Of a stretch of 41,278 nt of DNA, positions 19,788 to 29,909 are shown piece by piece. The stretch is taken from assembly GCA_025603075.1 (NCBI GenBank), contig MU626430.1:1-41278 (forward strand), in the 5' to 3' direction. Each line of letters opens with the position of its first letter. The stretch's first letter is position 1. The stretch is from Neoconidiobolus thromboides FSU 785. Taxonomy: Eukaryota; Entomophthoromycota; Entomophthoromycetes; Entomophthorales; Neoconidiobolaceae. The notes beneath the pieces are model-generated. The model was not told the origin of the DNA. It searched no databases and saw only the letters and a list, made by a program, of their open reading frames with translations. Both the position numbers and the translations under genes were made by a program.

Positions 19788-22562
19788 TTACATAATTGTA
19801 CAAGATTTTTTGGTTTCTTCCTTATTAACTGAGTTAGGGAGCTGAGAATTCATAAGAGTAGATCCAAGGGTTGATTCCATTTGAGATTTGGATAAATTTG
19901 AATTTTTACCTCGAACTTTTTGCATGATTAGTTTCAATTGTGTTAATCTTTCTTGAGCTGGTAAAAAACCTTTGTTTGCTGCCATTTCATAATATCTCAT
20001 TGCCCCTTGCATATCTTTATAAAATAACCCATCACCTCTTTCATAGGATACTGCTAAATTAAACATTGAAATAAGTGAACCTTGATCCGCTGCTTTAGTA
20101 TATAATTCCACTGCTTTAGCTTCATCCTTTTCCACCCCATTACCATTCTGGTAGCATTGAGCTAAATTTACTAAGCCACTTGGGTTATTTCTTTCGACTG
20201 CTAAATTAAAATAATAAATGGCTTTCTCTAGATCCATGGCTACCCCTTTCCCTAAAAGATAACAGGAACCTACATTAGATTGGGCATCAGAGTCACCAGA
20301 TTCAGATAGCTCTAGGTAACATTTAAAACTTAACTCATCAGAAGGGGCAGTCCCCAATCCATCTTTATAACAAGTAGCTAAAGCCATGCCGGATAGCTTG
20401 TGGCCTTTATCGTGAGCTTCTTTAAACCAATAGAAAGCTTTGTCAAAATCTTTCATCGTACCAACACCATTAAAATAACAACAAGCTAATTGATGCATAC
20501 CCTCCACTTGTCCAGCCTCAGAAGCTAATTTAGAATAGTTAAATCCTAATTCATTATCAATATTAGTTCCTTGGCCTCTTAAATAACATTGAGCTAAAGA
20601 AGACTGCGCCACTGGATTATTTTGATCAGCTGCTAGTTTGAAATATTTAATTGCTTTATCATAATCTTTATCTATTGCTACTCCAGTAAAATAACACATT
20701 CCTAATTGCAATTGGGCTCCAGAATGACCTTGTTCTGCTGACTTATTCAACCATATGAAAGCTTCTTTAGGATTTTGTTCTACACCATGACCATTAGAAT
20801 AACATTCTGCTAAATTGTATTGTGCGGAAGGGTTTCCTTGCATTGCTGATTTACGATACCACCCTGCTGCTTCTAGTAAATCTTTAGCAGTTCCGATACC
20901 AAAATAATAACAGGATCCTGTATTATTTTGTGCTCTTGAATGACCTTGGATTGCTGCTTTTCGAAACCAACGCAAAGCTTCTTCGTCATTAGTATCTAAC
21001 CCAATACCATGCTTATACATGATCCCTAATGAAAATTGAGCATCACCGTGACCTTTATCACCGGCTTTTTTATATAGTCTAAAAGCTTCACTATAGTTTG
21101 TTTCAACTACTTCTCCATTGTAATAGTAATGACCTAACATATACAATGCTTGAGGGAACTCTTGAGCAGCAGATTGTCTAAAGTAATAAACTGCCTTTGG
21201 TATATCCTGAGATGTCCCTAACCCTAGAGAATAACATTCTCCTAAAGAATATTGAGCAGCTGCAGAGCCATTTTTAGCAGCTATAGTAAACAACTCGAAA
21301 GCACCATCAAGGTCAGGTTGCTCAATTCCATAGCCATGCTTATACATGATACCCAAACGTGTAATACCTTCTAAGTTTTTTAATTCTGCTGATTTTTTAT
21401 AATAAAATAAACTTTTGTTATAATTTCTAGATAGCCTTGCACCTTCATAATAAATTGTGCCAACAACCATGTAAAATTTGCCTAAACTATCACTCTCGAT
21501 TCTCATTTTAAGCATACTAACTACTTGTTGCCTACTGCTTTCTCTTTTATAAGTCTCATATTCATTTAATAAACTCTCGAATTTCTCTTCATCAATTGGA
21601 TCATATTTACTTACCATTACTGTTGAAGCTAAACTGGTTTCATAAAATTTAGTACCAAATATAGTTCCTAAATCCAATGCGTCTACATCCTGGATATGTG
21701 TATCATATGCTGTAGTCCAACTTTTAATAAGATAAGCAACTTCATCTGCAAATGGACGAATTATTGGATCGGGGTGTTGGCAACGCATCATTAGCTCTTT
21801 ATAATTTTGGGGTGTAGAGCTGGGAACTTCTTCAATCGTTCCATTTAATTTATTTATTCCTATTTGATGATGATCCATGTTTTGAAAAGGTCTTTTTAAA
21901 GCGCAAATTTCCCACATCACTACACCTAAAGCATATATATCTGTTTTTTTAGTTGGTTCAATTCCAATTTTGTTAAATAATTCTGGTGCCATCCAGCAAG
22001 GAGAACCAGCCCCCATAAAAGTCATTGTTTTTTCCGCTTCAAAGTCCTCCTTTTCTACACGACATATACCAAAATCTGCAATTTTAGCTCGATACATTTC
22101 CCCAGAACAATCAATCAAAATATTGTCTGATTTGATATCACGATGTATAATACCCTTAGAATGAATAAAATTCATTCCTAATGCAATTTCAATAGTTACG
22201 CGTTGTCTCAAGTCCCAATTAAAAATATCACAGTCTTTTTCAATAAATTTAGCCAAATCTCTACCATTTATGTATTCCATTAACATACACATAGTGTTGC
22301 CGCTACCTATACATGTACCAATAAATTGAATAATATAAGGACATTGACCTAGTTTTGACAAAGCTTCAGCTTCTAATTTTAAAGAAGATACCAATTTTTT
22401 CTTTTTACTGTTATCGCAATGAGTAAGTTTTAATTGTTTCATAGCACATGTCATACCACGGTATTTCACTAAATGTACAGATCCAAAACCACCAGCCCCT
22501 AACTCTTTTTCTATAATGATCTGACTATAATCAATTTCGCCAACATATTTGAGTTCAGTCAT
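19788..22562 (-). CDS. Protein kinase with Sel1 repeats and C-terminal CaaX box
   Basis: An intronless 924-residue protein. The kinase domain spans about 12-285 and all catalytic landmarks are present: glycine loop GAGGFGSV (22-29), Lys42, HRD at 140-142 with Asn147, DFG at 163-165, WMAPE at 190-194 and Arg269. The sequence is tyrosine-kinase-like (TKL) in style, as in the kinase-Sel1 proteins abundant in Rhizophagus and relatives. From about 365 to 880 I count 14 Sel1-like repeats (pattern AQ..LG.CY..G.G...D...A..WY.KAA.QG), which form an alpha solenoid for protein contacts. The C-terminus ends KKSCTIM, a CaaX motif with X = Met, which farnesyltransferase favours. It is therefore likely a membrane-anchored signalling kinase. 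Substrates unknown. A TATAAATT stretch lies about 35 bases upstream of the start. Confidence 0.95.
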   Translation of the reverse strand: MTELKYVGEIDYSQIIIEKELGAGGFGSVHLVKYRGMTCAMKQLKLTHCDNSKKKKLVSSLKLEAEALSKLGQCPYIIQFIGTCIGSGNTMCMLMEYINGRDLAKFIEKDCDIFNWDLRQRVTIEIALGMNFIHSKGIIHRDIKSDNILIDCSGEMYRAKIADFGICRVEKEDFEAEKTMTFMGAGSPCWMAPELFNKIGIEPTKKTDIYALGVVMWEICALKRPFQNMDHHQIGINKLNGTIEEVPSSTPQNYKELMMRCQHPDPIIRPFADEVAYLIKSWTTAYDTHIQDVDALDLGTIFGTKFYETSLASTVMVSKYDPIDEEKFESLLNEYETYKRESSRQQVVSMLKMRIESDSLGKFYMVVGTIYYEGARLSRNYNKSLFYYKKSAELKNLEGITRLGIMYKHGYGIEQPDLDGAFELFTIAAKNGSAAAQYSLGECYSLGLGTSQDIPKAVYYFRQSAAQEFPQALYMLGHYYYNGEVVETNYSEAFRLYKKAGDKGHGDAQFSLGIMYKHGIGLDTNDEEALRWFRKAAIQGHSRAQNNTGSCYYFGIGTAKDLLEAAGWYRKSAMQGNPSAQYNLAECYSNGHGVEQNPKEAFIWLNKSAEQGHSGAQLQLGMCYFTGVAIDKDYDKAIKYFKLAADQNNPVAQSSLAQCYLRGQGTNIDNELGFNYSKLASEAGQVEGMHQLACCYFNGVGTMKDFDKAFYWFKEAHDKGHKLSGMALATCYKDGLGTAPSDELSFKCYLELSESGDSDAQSNVGSCYLLGKGVAMDLEKAIYYFNLAVERNNPSGLVNLAQCYQNGNGVEKDEAKAVELYTKAADQGSLISMFNLAVSYERGDGLFYKDMQGAMRYYEMAANKGFLPAQERLTQLKLIMQKVRGKNSNLSKSQMESTLGSTLMNSQLPNSVNKEETKKSCTIM

Positions 22563-23328
22563 TTTAAAAATAATTAATTAAAAGATAAAAAGCAAAATTT
22601 ATACAAATTTTAAGGTATTATTAATAGTAAGTTTGTTCCTACAAAGTATATAATTTATTCTTATTCCAGCCTATCATTTCTATTTATTAGAGCTATCAAT
22701 TAATTGTTCTACTATTTTATTTTCTTCCAAGCATGTTCATTTATTATTTTGATGGTACTCTTATGATTTAAGTATAATTTATTTAAATTTGTAATTTTGT
22801 AAAATAAACAGAGATGTATAATTAGTAAAATAACTATTATATAGTTCAGTTTATTTTGTAAAGTTGCAAACTTTAAAATACATAAATTTGTTTAAATTAT
22901 AACAGTAATAATTTGCAAATTTATAAGTCAATTTGGAAGTTAACCATGAAATAAATAAAACTGCTTTATAATTATCTAATTTTTTTAGTTGCTTCAGATT
23001 AATTACCTCATTTAGAATGTATTATTTTTTACTAAAAATCCATTAAGAACAAACCAAACATGTAATATTTCATATCTCAACTAACAAATTTATATTATTA
23101 ACATTTTAAAAATGCACCTTTTTTCATGACAGACTAAAACAAATTGGATTAGCAGTATAATATGTAGGATGTTTAGCTGTGAATCAAGTAATTCTAGGAC
23201 TCGAAAGTCTTGGGAGGATTTCCTTTTTACCTTTTAAAGTTATTTATTCTCCAATGTTTTTGAATAAACTTTGTTTATATCATTAGATTTAAATAATTTT
23301 TTTGAATTCAGGATTCAAAAGATTATAT
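22563..23328. other. Intergenic
   Basis: Upstream region of the kinase gene followed by A+T-rich DNA. No gene seen. Confidence 0.5.
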
Positions 23329-23417
23329 GTGGATGTTTTTTTAGTTTTATCATTTTTTCCATTTTTTAAGCACTATTTAAATGGAAAGGTTAGTAAATTT
23401 TTAAAAACCGTATCCCC
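23329..23417 (+). mobile_element. 97-base MITE family, copy 5
   Basis: Ends GTGGATGT and TATCCCC, with interior TTTAAGCACTATTTAAATGGAAAGG. It is shortened to 89 bases by internal loss and flanked by ATAT on both sides (23325-23328 and 23418-23421). Confidence 0.82.
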
Positions 23418-23574
23418 ATATAACAACCTAAATATCAAAACAAATACTTAATCAAACTATCAAGATTTGCTTTATTTATTTCAAATCAATATAATATAAT
23501 TTGGGCTTTAATCCTTACACCCTTATGAATATTTCCCATTAAATTTTAAATAACAATCCTATTTCACACCATTT

Positions 23575-24040
23575 TTATTCAACAAGGGGGACATTTTTGA
23601 CCCACATTAGTTTAGTTAAAACAGCCAGTAGGTGGTTTGCTACCTCGTACTATACTTTTGGACCTTTTAGTTTCACGCGATCAACCATACGTTTCCAGCC
23701 ATCATACTGATCTTTAAAGTTATATTCAAAGCAACTATAATGATCACCAGTCAATATCTAACACGTTAAGCAATTAGGATCTGAAGCCATGATCTAGTCA
23801 TAACTTTCATTACTTAACAACAAACATATGGGGATGTATTTTTGTATTTAAGAATTTTACTAATAATTTTTCCACTCAAATAGCGCTTAAAAGATGGAAA
23901 AAGTAATGAAGCCAAAAAAAACACTCCTATATGGTGATATCTAGTGTGCACCTAAAGTCATTTCCAAGATCACTTACATTAGAACTGATAATATCCTCTG
24001 CAATTAATAAAGCTAAAATAACAAGGCTATTCATCTTCAT
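23575..24040 (-). pseudogene. Possible small secreted-protein gene or relic with element in intron
   Basis: On the minus strand, ATG at 24040 opens a 21-residue signal-like peptide (MKMNSLVILALLIAEDI...) ending at a GTAAGT donor (23977). An acceptor at 23794 (GACTAG) joins in frame to a stretch with ASDPNCLTC, then GDHYSCFEYNFKDQYDGWKR, ending at TAA 23575-23577. Two TAG codons interrupt the second exon, each one C-to-T change from CAG. Element copy 6 (23830-23928) lies inside the proposed 184-base intron. I recognise no family. It is either a dead small secreted-protein gene or a gene with further introns that I cannot resolve. Confidence 0.45.
23830..23928 (-). mobile_element. 97-base MITE family, copy 6
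   Basis: Begins GGGGATGTATTTTTG and contains CACTCAAATAGCGCTTAAAAGATGG. The right end is degenerate (CACTCCT). ATAT flanks both sides (23826-23829 and 23929-23932). It lies in the proposed intron of the secreted-protein relic. Confidence 0.9.
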
Positions 24041-25048
24041 ATTTTTTATTTTTTATTTACAAATTTAAATACAGTACGAATGATAATTTTTTATAAGAAA
24101 TTCAAAGTATTTTTGTTTTTGTTCTATTTTATTGTTGAAATGTTTACTTGTTTTATATCTATTTACAAAGTTACATTTTTAAAATTTAATCTGAATATTG
24201 ATTTTATATTTACATACGTATTCTTTTTTAAGTCTTGTACATTTATGCTATTTATTAAAACTATATATTCCCTTATATTGTGCTATAAGACAATGCATTG
24301 AATAACAGTTCAACCAATATAGCTAGTTTTTATTTCATCAAAATAAATTATATTAACAAAGTGGTAGAACTTAAAAAGTTATAGTCTAAAGTTAAATGAT
24401 TTAAAGTTTAAAAACAGATTGAGATTAGAGTAAGTTGCATATATGATTATAAGTAAAAATATCCAATATACTCCTCAGTTAAATCATTTAAGTATTCTGA
24501 TGTTTTTATTTAATATTACTTAAGTTATTACAAAAATACAAAATGCTCAAAGAATCTTAACAGGGAATGTATAGTAAAATCTGATTATTAATTTTTTGTT
24601 AGAATTGTTATTTTTACTTAAGTAATCTACCTTTAATAATGGTAGATTGTCAACTATCTAAAAATAAATGGCAAAAATAACTAAAAAGCTATAGCCCGAT
24701 ATCATAATAATAATTGTGTTAAATTAATTTTTGTAATTGGTAGAAAAATAAAGTAGAAGCTTGTCGTTATTTCAAATCACATATTATAAATGAATAATAG
24801 AAGGACATTGAAATAAAACTTGGTTTCATAAATATTCACAAATTAGAAATAATTGAAAACCTAGTACAAGACAATGGGCAAATATCTATGGATAATAACC
24901 TTAAATAATAAATCCTTTTGAGCCTTATCTATCAGGCTCTATTACCTTAAAAGTTACCATGATTTTTTATCAAGGATCTGAAAATACTATTGCATAATAT
25001 TTTAAATCAACCTTAATTTTAAACTTATTAACTACTTAGAATCATAGT
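24041..25048. other. Intergenic
   Basis: A 73-codon Phe/Ile/Leu-rich open frame at 24080-24301 looks like a product of T-rich DNA and not a gene. Nothing else recognised. Confidence 0.5.
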
Positions 25049-25052
25049 ATTT

Positions 25053-25149
25053 AGGTATGTTTTTTTTGATTTCGTTACTTTTCCGTTTTTTAAGCGCTAT
25101 TTGAGTGGAAAGATTGTTAGTAAAATTCTTAAACAAAAAATACATTCCC
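25053..25149 (+). mobile_element. 97-base MITE family, copy 7
   Basis: Ends AGGTATGT and ACATTCCC, with interior TTTAAGCGCTATTTGAGTGGAAAG. It is flanked by the non-palindromic direct repeat ATTT at 25049-25052 and 25150-25153. Confidence 0.9.
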
Positions 25150-25153
25150 ATTT

Positions 25154-25531
25154 CTATTGAAAATTAAAAGCTAGTGGATTTCTATTGATTTTTTTTATAG
25201 ATATTATTTTGATTCTTAATAATACCAGAGTATATTTTTCTAATCCCAAAATACCTCTTTTAACAAATTCTTTATAATTTAGCTAAAATGACAGTAGACA
25301 GTACTAGGAAAATCATTAGCAATTTAGCAAAAATGAAAATAATTTAACATGGAATCAAACTTTAATGAATTTGGTAAATTTATCATAAATAGTAACCAGT
25401 TAAAAACATTATATATATGTGGATGAGCTTTTTACCTATTAAAGGCTACATGAAATATATATTAGGCTAAATCTACATTTAGCTTGTTTTTATAATGTGA
25501 TTGTTTTTAACGCTTATCAGTTTATTATTCA
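25154..25531. other. Intergenic
   Basis: Nothing recognised between element copy 7 and the kelch-like relic. Confidence 0.45.
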
Positions 25532-26640
25532 ATGAAATTAACACAGAAAACACCAAGCCTAACTGACGATGGATGTGCTATAATAGATGTTGAATTATAT
25601 TATATATCTGGGCTTATTGAGATCCCAAGTTTAGGTAGAAGAGAGCCTAATAAAGTGTTATTTAAAGTAGATCTAAGAAATGCATTCAAATTAAGCGGCA
25701 ATGCAGTAGGATATGAAGAAATTAGAGCAAATAATATATTTAATTAAACTATTATGTCATACGTATTTAGTATCAAAAAAAGTATTAATAAGCTTCTATG
25801 ATAATGCTGATAAAACAATGCTTTCATTTGGTTATCTTAGTATTCAAAAAAAGGAGTAGTATAATGAATCTTTTATTAACGGGTTTTATCAGTTAAAAAG
25901 CAAAACTAATATATTGAAGTTTGATTTCGAAGAAACCATACATTATTATCACGTTTTACAAGATGAGATTAATTTATATGAATTGGATTTAAATAGAAAC
26001 ATAGTAAATAAATATGATATCAAGTGCAAAGACAATAAGAGTGTAGATATTATAAAAGGAAAAGAGTTTATTTATAGTATTATAAAGGATTTTGATAACC
26101 AAGTTAATTTTTATAAAATTCAGTTCTAACTATTCCAATATATTATTAAATCATTCTACTAAACTCAATCATCTGGAATGCTTCATTGTTTATGATAATT
26201 TTTTAGTCAATTTATTTATATATGAAAACACTTATAAAATAAATTTGAATCTATCACTCACTAGCAATCCTACTGATATTGATACCGATTTGTTTATACC
26301 TTGGAGTATAAACAAAGCTCAAATATTAAATTTGAGGAGAAATCAATGACGTATCACCATTGATCAATGGCAATATAGCCAGTAAACTTAATCCTAAAGA
26401 GGCGGAAAATAATAACTACGGATTATTAATTGAAGGAACTATAAGAGGGATAACTGAGTTCATAGCAACTGTACTAATTATAATAATCATCTTATATAAA
26501 CCCAACTAAACAAAAAGAAGTCACTAAGAGCTGTTATTAAACTTGTTTTTATTAAGCCCGTCAATACATTAAACTCTGACGATAATTACTATAATACTGA
26601 ACTTTTTAGTCATTCCCGTAAAACCGAAGATGATAGATGA
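25532..26640 (+). pseudogene. Decayed kelch-like membrane protein relic
   Basis: A chain of frames on the plus strand resembles a kelch-TM gene. Near 25560 DDGCAIIDVELYYISG recalls the SSCAIMNEKMYVTGG start of the intact paralogs, followed by NKVLFKVDLRNAFKLSG against LYIIELNQKFNTYDFKL. Middle segments follow near 25915-26129 and 26150-26349 in shifted frames (HYYHVLQDEINLYELDLN; LECFIVYDNFLVNLFIYE). A hydrophobic span, EFIATVLIIIIILYKPN, near 26455-26505 stands where the membrane helix should be. An acidic tail (NTLNSDDNYYNTELFSHSRK) runs to about 26638. Stops and frameshifts separate the pieces and the conserved tail motif is not seen. This is a more distant family member than the 11836-13208 pseudogene, so the call rests on order and a few motifs. 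Confidence 0.6.
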
Positions 26641-27189
26641 TGATATTAGGCTACTAAGCAAACTACATGCCAACCATGTAAGGAACATGAGTATGATGAG
26701 AGACGAAAGTAAATTGTAAGTTGGATAGAATCAATGATATTGAATTTTTTTAACTGCTATTTATATCTTAAGTACTATAAAATAACAACCAATACTTTTT
26801 GTAAATAATGACAAAGTAAAATCTAACTATTTAGACTATTTAGACTATTTAGACCAAAACAATATAGAGCATAATTAAATTCATTATAGTTATTACGGGC
26901 TTTTAGTATTTAAAAAACCCAGTAGTTATTATATCCAAATGAAAAAATAACTTTCTAGAACTTACGGTTCTAATGGCCTCTTACAGCTATATCATAACTT
27001 TAATACTAATAAACTCAGTGATAAATTTTTTTCAAAAAAGTATAAGTGTAAGTCAAATATTCTTTGATAAATGCTTGTACAAAAAATTCAGTATTCGTGG
27101 AACTCAGACTTCTAATACTGTTATTTATAGCTATTTTAGTAAAGTATAACATAATGCAAGTTGTACAAAGTTTTACATGAATCAATGCC
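26641..27189. other. Intergenic
   Basis: No gene recognised. A 9-base tandem repeat (CTATTTAGA, about three units) is at 26827-26853. Confidence 0.5.
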
Positions 27190-27520
27190 TATATGTAGGA
27201 TTAAACTTTGGTTAGTTTTTTACTTTGCCCAATAGTTGCCATTATTCCTTTTTCAATATCTGCAATTTTACTCTAATAAACTGATTGAATGCATTTACAC
27301 ACTATAAAAGACACTAACTATAAAGTCTATTTAGATATTACTTTGGCTATATTTCTATCTATGTCAAAGAGCAAAAGGTGATACCAAGCAAAATTAATCA
27401 TCATAGCTCTAGATACTATTTTCTAAAAATTGTAAAGGATATAATATTGGTCTTATAATATTATTTATAAAAATATTCAAAATTATGATCTTTCAATTGA
27501 TTGAAATTGTCCCTTTGCAT
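27190..27520 (-). pseudogene. Possible decayed protein kinase fragment
   Basis: On the minus strand, scattered peptides appear in kinase order: RPILYPLQFLENSI near 27450-27410 (compare CPYIIQFIGTCI of the intact kinase), INFAWYHLLLFDIDRNIAKVI near 27400-27330 (compare MNFIHSKGIIHRDIKSDNILI), and KIADIEKGI near 27275 (compare KIADFGI). Stops and frame changes lie between them. The similarity is weak and by eye only. Element copy 8 lies just beyond its 5' side. Confidence 0.3.
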
Positions 27521-27547
27521 TTATTTACCAAAAAGATATGAGCATAT

Positions 27548-27632
27548 GGGGATGATTTTTTTGGTTTCATTACTTTTTTCACCTTTTAAGCGCTATTTGA
27601 GCGGAAAGATTATTAGTAAAATTCTTAAACAA
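27548..27632 (+). mobile_element. 97-base MITE family, copy 8 (3' truncated)
   Basis: Starts perfectly (ATAT, then GGGGATGATTTTTTTGG), with interior AAGCGCTATTTGAGCGGAAAG and AGTAAAATTCTTAAACAA. The ACATCCCC end is missing and unrelated sequence follows from about 27633. Confidence 0.88.
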
Positions 27633-28789
27633 GCTATATTAGTATTAAGGTTTAGTATTTTATATTTAAAAAATGATAAAACAATAAAGTTTATTTTAAT
27701 TGTTTGTCTGAAATATTAAATCATAATTCAGAAAACAATTTAATTGATTCAATGCCTAAAGAACTTTTATTTAAAAGTTTTATAAAAATTAATATATAGA
27801 TAGTTATAAGAAATTGTTTTAAATTTTAAAATTTGAGATTTTTACTTATAAATATAATAAGATTGACAGCTTAATTTTTAATAATAGGAAAATAGTATAA
27901 TTTTTAAAAAGTATAAATAATAATAATAATATAAGGTATTAAAAAGTATCTATGTCTTATTAAACACGATAACAAACTACATTATTATCCAGTATTTGAT
28001 AGATTAAAAAAAGTGATCTAATTCTAATCAAACTTATAAAGTTTACAGAAAATTAAAAAACTGAGGTTAACTCCAGCTTATGTTACAAAAATAACTCAAA
28101 ATTTAAAAGTTTCAGCATTTACTAACCAAGTGATTTACTAAAGGATAAAATTCAATTATCAAATGTTAATATTGTTTAAGTTGTTAATAACTAAGTTGAT
28201 AATTAGTTAAAAAGTAAGTAGTTGCAATAATAAATAAAAACTATTATTATATTGCCTATATTATATAAAAACAATTCTTGTAGTTTTAGGGCTAATCACT
28301 CCCTTCCATGCAGCTATTTATTAACTTAGTAATAATCCAATTGTAACATTAGAATAATTTGTTTGTTTGCTAGTAGATCTGTAATATTAGCTATAAAGCA
28401 GTTAATAACAAATATTTCTTAATAAAGGTTTATAGGAATAGGTACTTATTTACATACTATAACTTTAATTAATATCAATATATAGGCTATATTAGTAAAA
28501 AAAACTAATAATCTGGAAATTTCTATTAATTTTAATAGAGATTCAGCTAACTTCCAATATAAAGTATGATAAAATAGCTTAAACTGTATTGAATATTTTT
28601 ACTTTTTAATAAAAAAATTGTTTGTAGAATTTCAAGCAGGTTTAAACTTTGAAATATTTGAATTAGATAGAAAAATGAAACCAATTTAATCATCCCCAAA
28701 CTATTTAACAAATTCGGTAAATCTTACTTTGATAATAATAACTACTTAGTTGATATGAATTACTTAAAGTAAGGGTGAGAGCAGTTAAA
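27633..28789. other. Intergenic
   Basis: More than 1 kb of A+T-rich DNA in which I see no gene on either strand. Confidence 0.5.
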
Positions 28790-29200
28790 CTAATCTGCTG
28801 TCTCAGCAGATAACGATTATGATAGTGCCAAAGATACACAAACAAGGAAAATCTCATAAGTCATATAATGATAAAACAGTAAATAAAACAATTCGTGTGG
28901 CAAAGATGGTATCTACTTGTCCTAACTCAGTCTCAGCTGATCCATGTAAAAATTCAGAAGATGTGATTTTTAGGAACATAAAAGATGAAAATAAAAGGAT
29001 GCCGAAGAGGGTACAGGTGGTGAGTATGTTACTGATGGATCCGCTTCTGATAAAAAAAATTAAAAAAAGCCAAAAAGAAAGACAAGGAAAGGTATAAGGA
29101 AATAAGCCTAGAAAAAAGGAAACCGACCTAAATTTGAGAAGTCTAAATAAACAGATAATCCAGTTGAAAAAACTAAAGAACTATTAGGTATTCCTATATG
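28790..29200 (+). pseudogene. Possible relic of a lysine-rich coding region
   Basis: This stretch has more G+C and more charged codons than its surroundings. One frame is open at 28819-29097. In another frame EEGTGGEYVTDGSASDKK is followed, across stops, by KKPKRKTRKG, NRPKFEKSK and NPVEKTKELLGIP. The pattern suggests a decayed hydrophilic Lys-rich protein. No family is recognised, and chance coding potential in an A-rich tract is possible. Confidence 0.25.
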
Positions 29201-29264
29201 TTTTTTTCTTTTTGGAGGTTAACTTTAACTAATAAAAGATAGGATTTGATATTTTAAATAAAAT

Positions 29265-29361
29265 GGGGATGTTCTTTTTGACTTCATTACTTTTTCCATC
29301 TTTTAAGCACTATTTGAGTGAAAAGATGTTAGTAAAATTCTTAAACAAAAAATACATCCCT
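29265..29361 (+). mobile_element. 97-base MITE family, copy 9
   Basis: Ends GGGGATGT and ACATCCCT, with interior CATCTTTTAAGCACTATTTG. It is flanked by the non-palindromic direct repeat AAAT (29261-29264 and 29362-29365). It lies 287 bases from tRNA-Ser. Confidence 0.92.
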
Positions 29362-29648
29362 AAATAAATTATAAGTAAAATAATATTTGATTTAAAAAGT
29401 ATTGATAAATTTACTTAAACAACTTTACTTTTTTTAGATTTTTTAGATTTTTAATAAATATCCTTTATTTGTTATTAGCAGCAATAACCTAAAATTCGAA
29501 ATAAAGTTACATTACACGTTTTGAATTTCTTTTATAGGATTGACTAAAGTTTTGTACTTAATAATTCGCTTGCTTCTTTATCCAAAAGGATTACCTGAGA
29601 ATGCTTAATAACCTTTGATTTTATTTATCATAAAAATAAAAATGAGTA

Positions 29649-29730
29649 CGACACCTGCAGGATTTGAACCTGCGCGGGGAAACCCCATGAGCTTTCTAGG
29701 CTCACGCCTTAACCGCTCGGCCAAAGTGTC
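29649..29730 (-). tRNA. tRNA-Ser (AGA)
   Basis: Minus-strand class II tRNA of 82 bases. The acceptor GACACTT pairs with AGGTGTC with one T-G pair, and the discriminator base is G. The anticodon arm is TGAGC-CTAGAAA-GCTCA (anticodon AGA). The variable arm is GGGGTTTCCCC-like, and the T arm contains GGTTCAAATCC. The overall pattern matches fungal tRNA-Ser(AGA). Element copies 9 and 10 flank it. Confidence 0.95.
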
Positions 29731-29815
29731 TCGCATATCATAACCGATTAATAAAATTTATATATTTTTAAAAAGCAGCTTTTTAATCTATTTTATATCT
29801 TTACTTTTTTTATAT

Positions 29816-29905
29816 GGTTTTCTCTTGGTTTCATCACTTTTTCCATTTTTAAGTATTGTTTGGGTAAAAAAACTATCAGCAAAATCCTTAATAAAACACA
29901 TTTCC
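29816..29905 (+). mobile_element. 97-base MITE family, copy 10 (degenerate)
   Basis: The most diverged copy. The ends are GGTTTTC and CATTTCC, but the interior GGTTTCATCACTTTTTCCAT and the later AGCAAAATCCTTAA are clear. ATAT flanks both sides (29812-29815 and 29906-29909). It lies 85 bases from tRNA-Ser. Confidence 0.75.
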
Positions 29906-29909
29906 ATAT

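Noticed and set aside
23575-24040. Reassignment of TAG to glutamine
   Set aside because: The two in-frame TAGs occur only in a doubtful relic. Intact genes here have no internal TAG and the tRNA set gives no support; decay is simpler.
24080-24301. 73-codon hydrophobic open frame
   Set aside because: It is Phe/Ile/Leu-rich only because the DNA is T-rich; no signal, motif or homolog in the window supports it.
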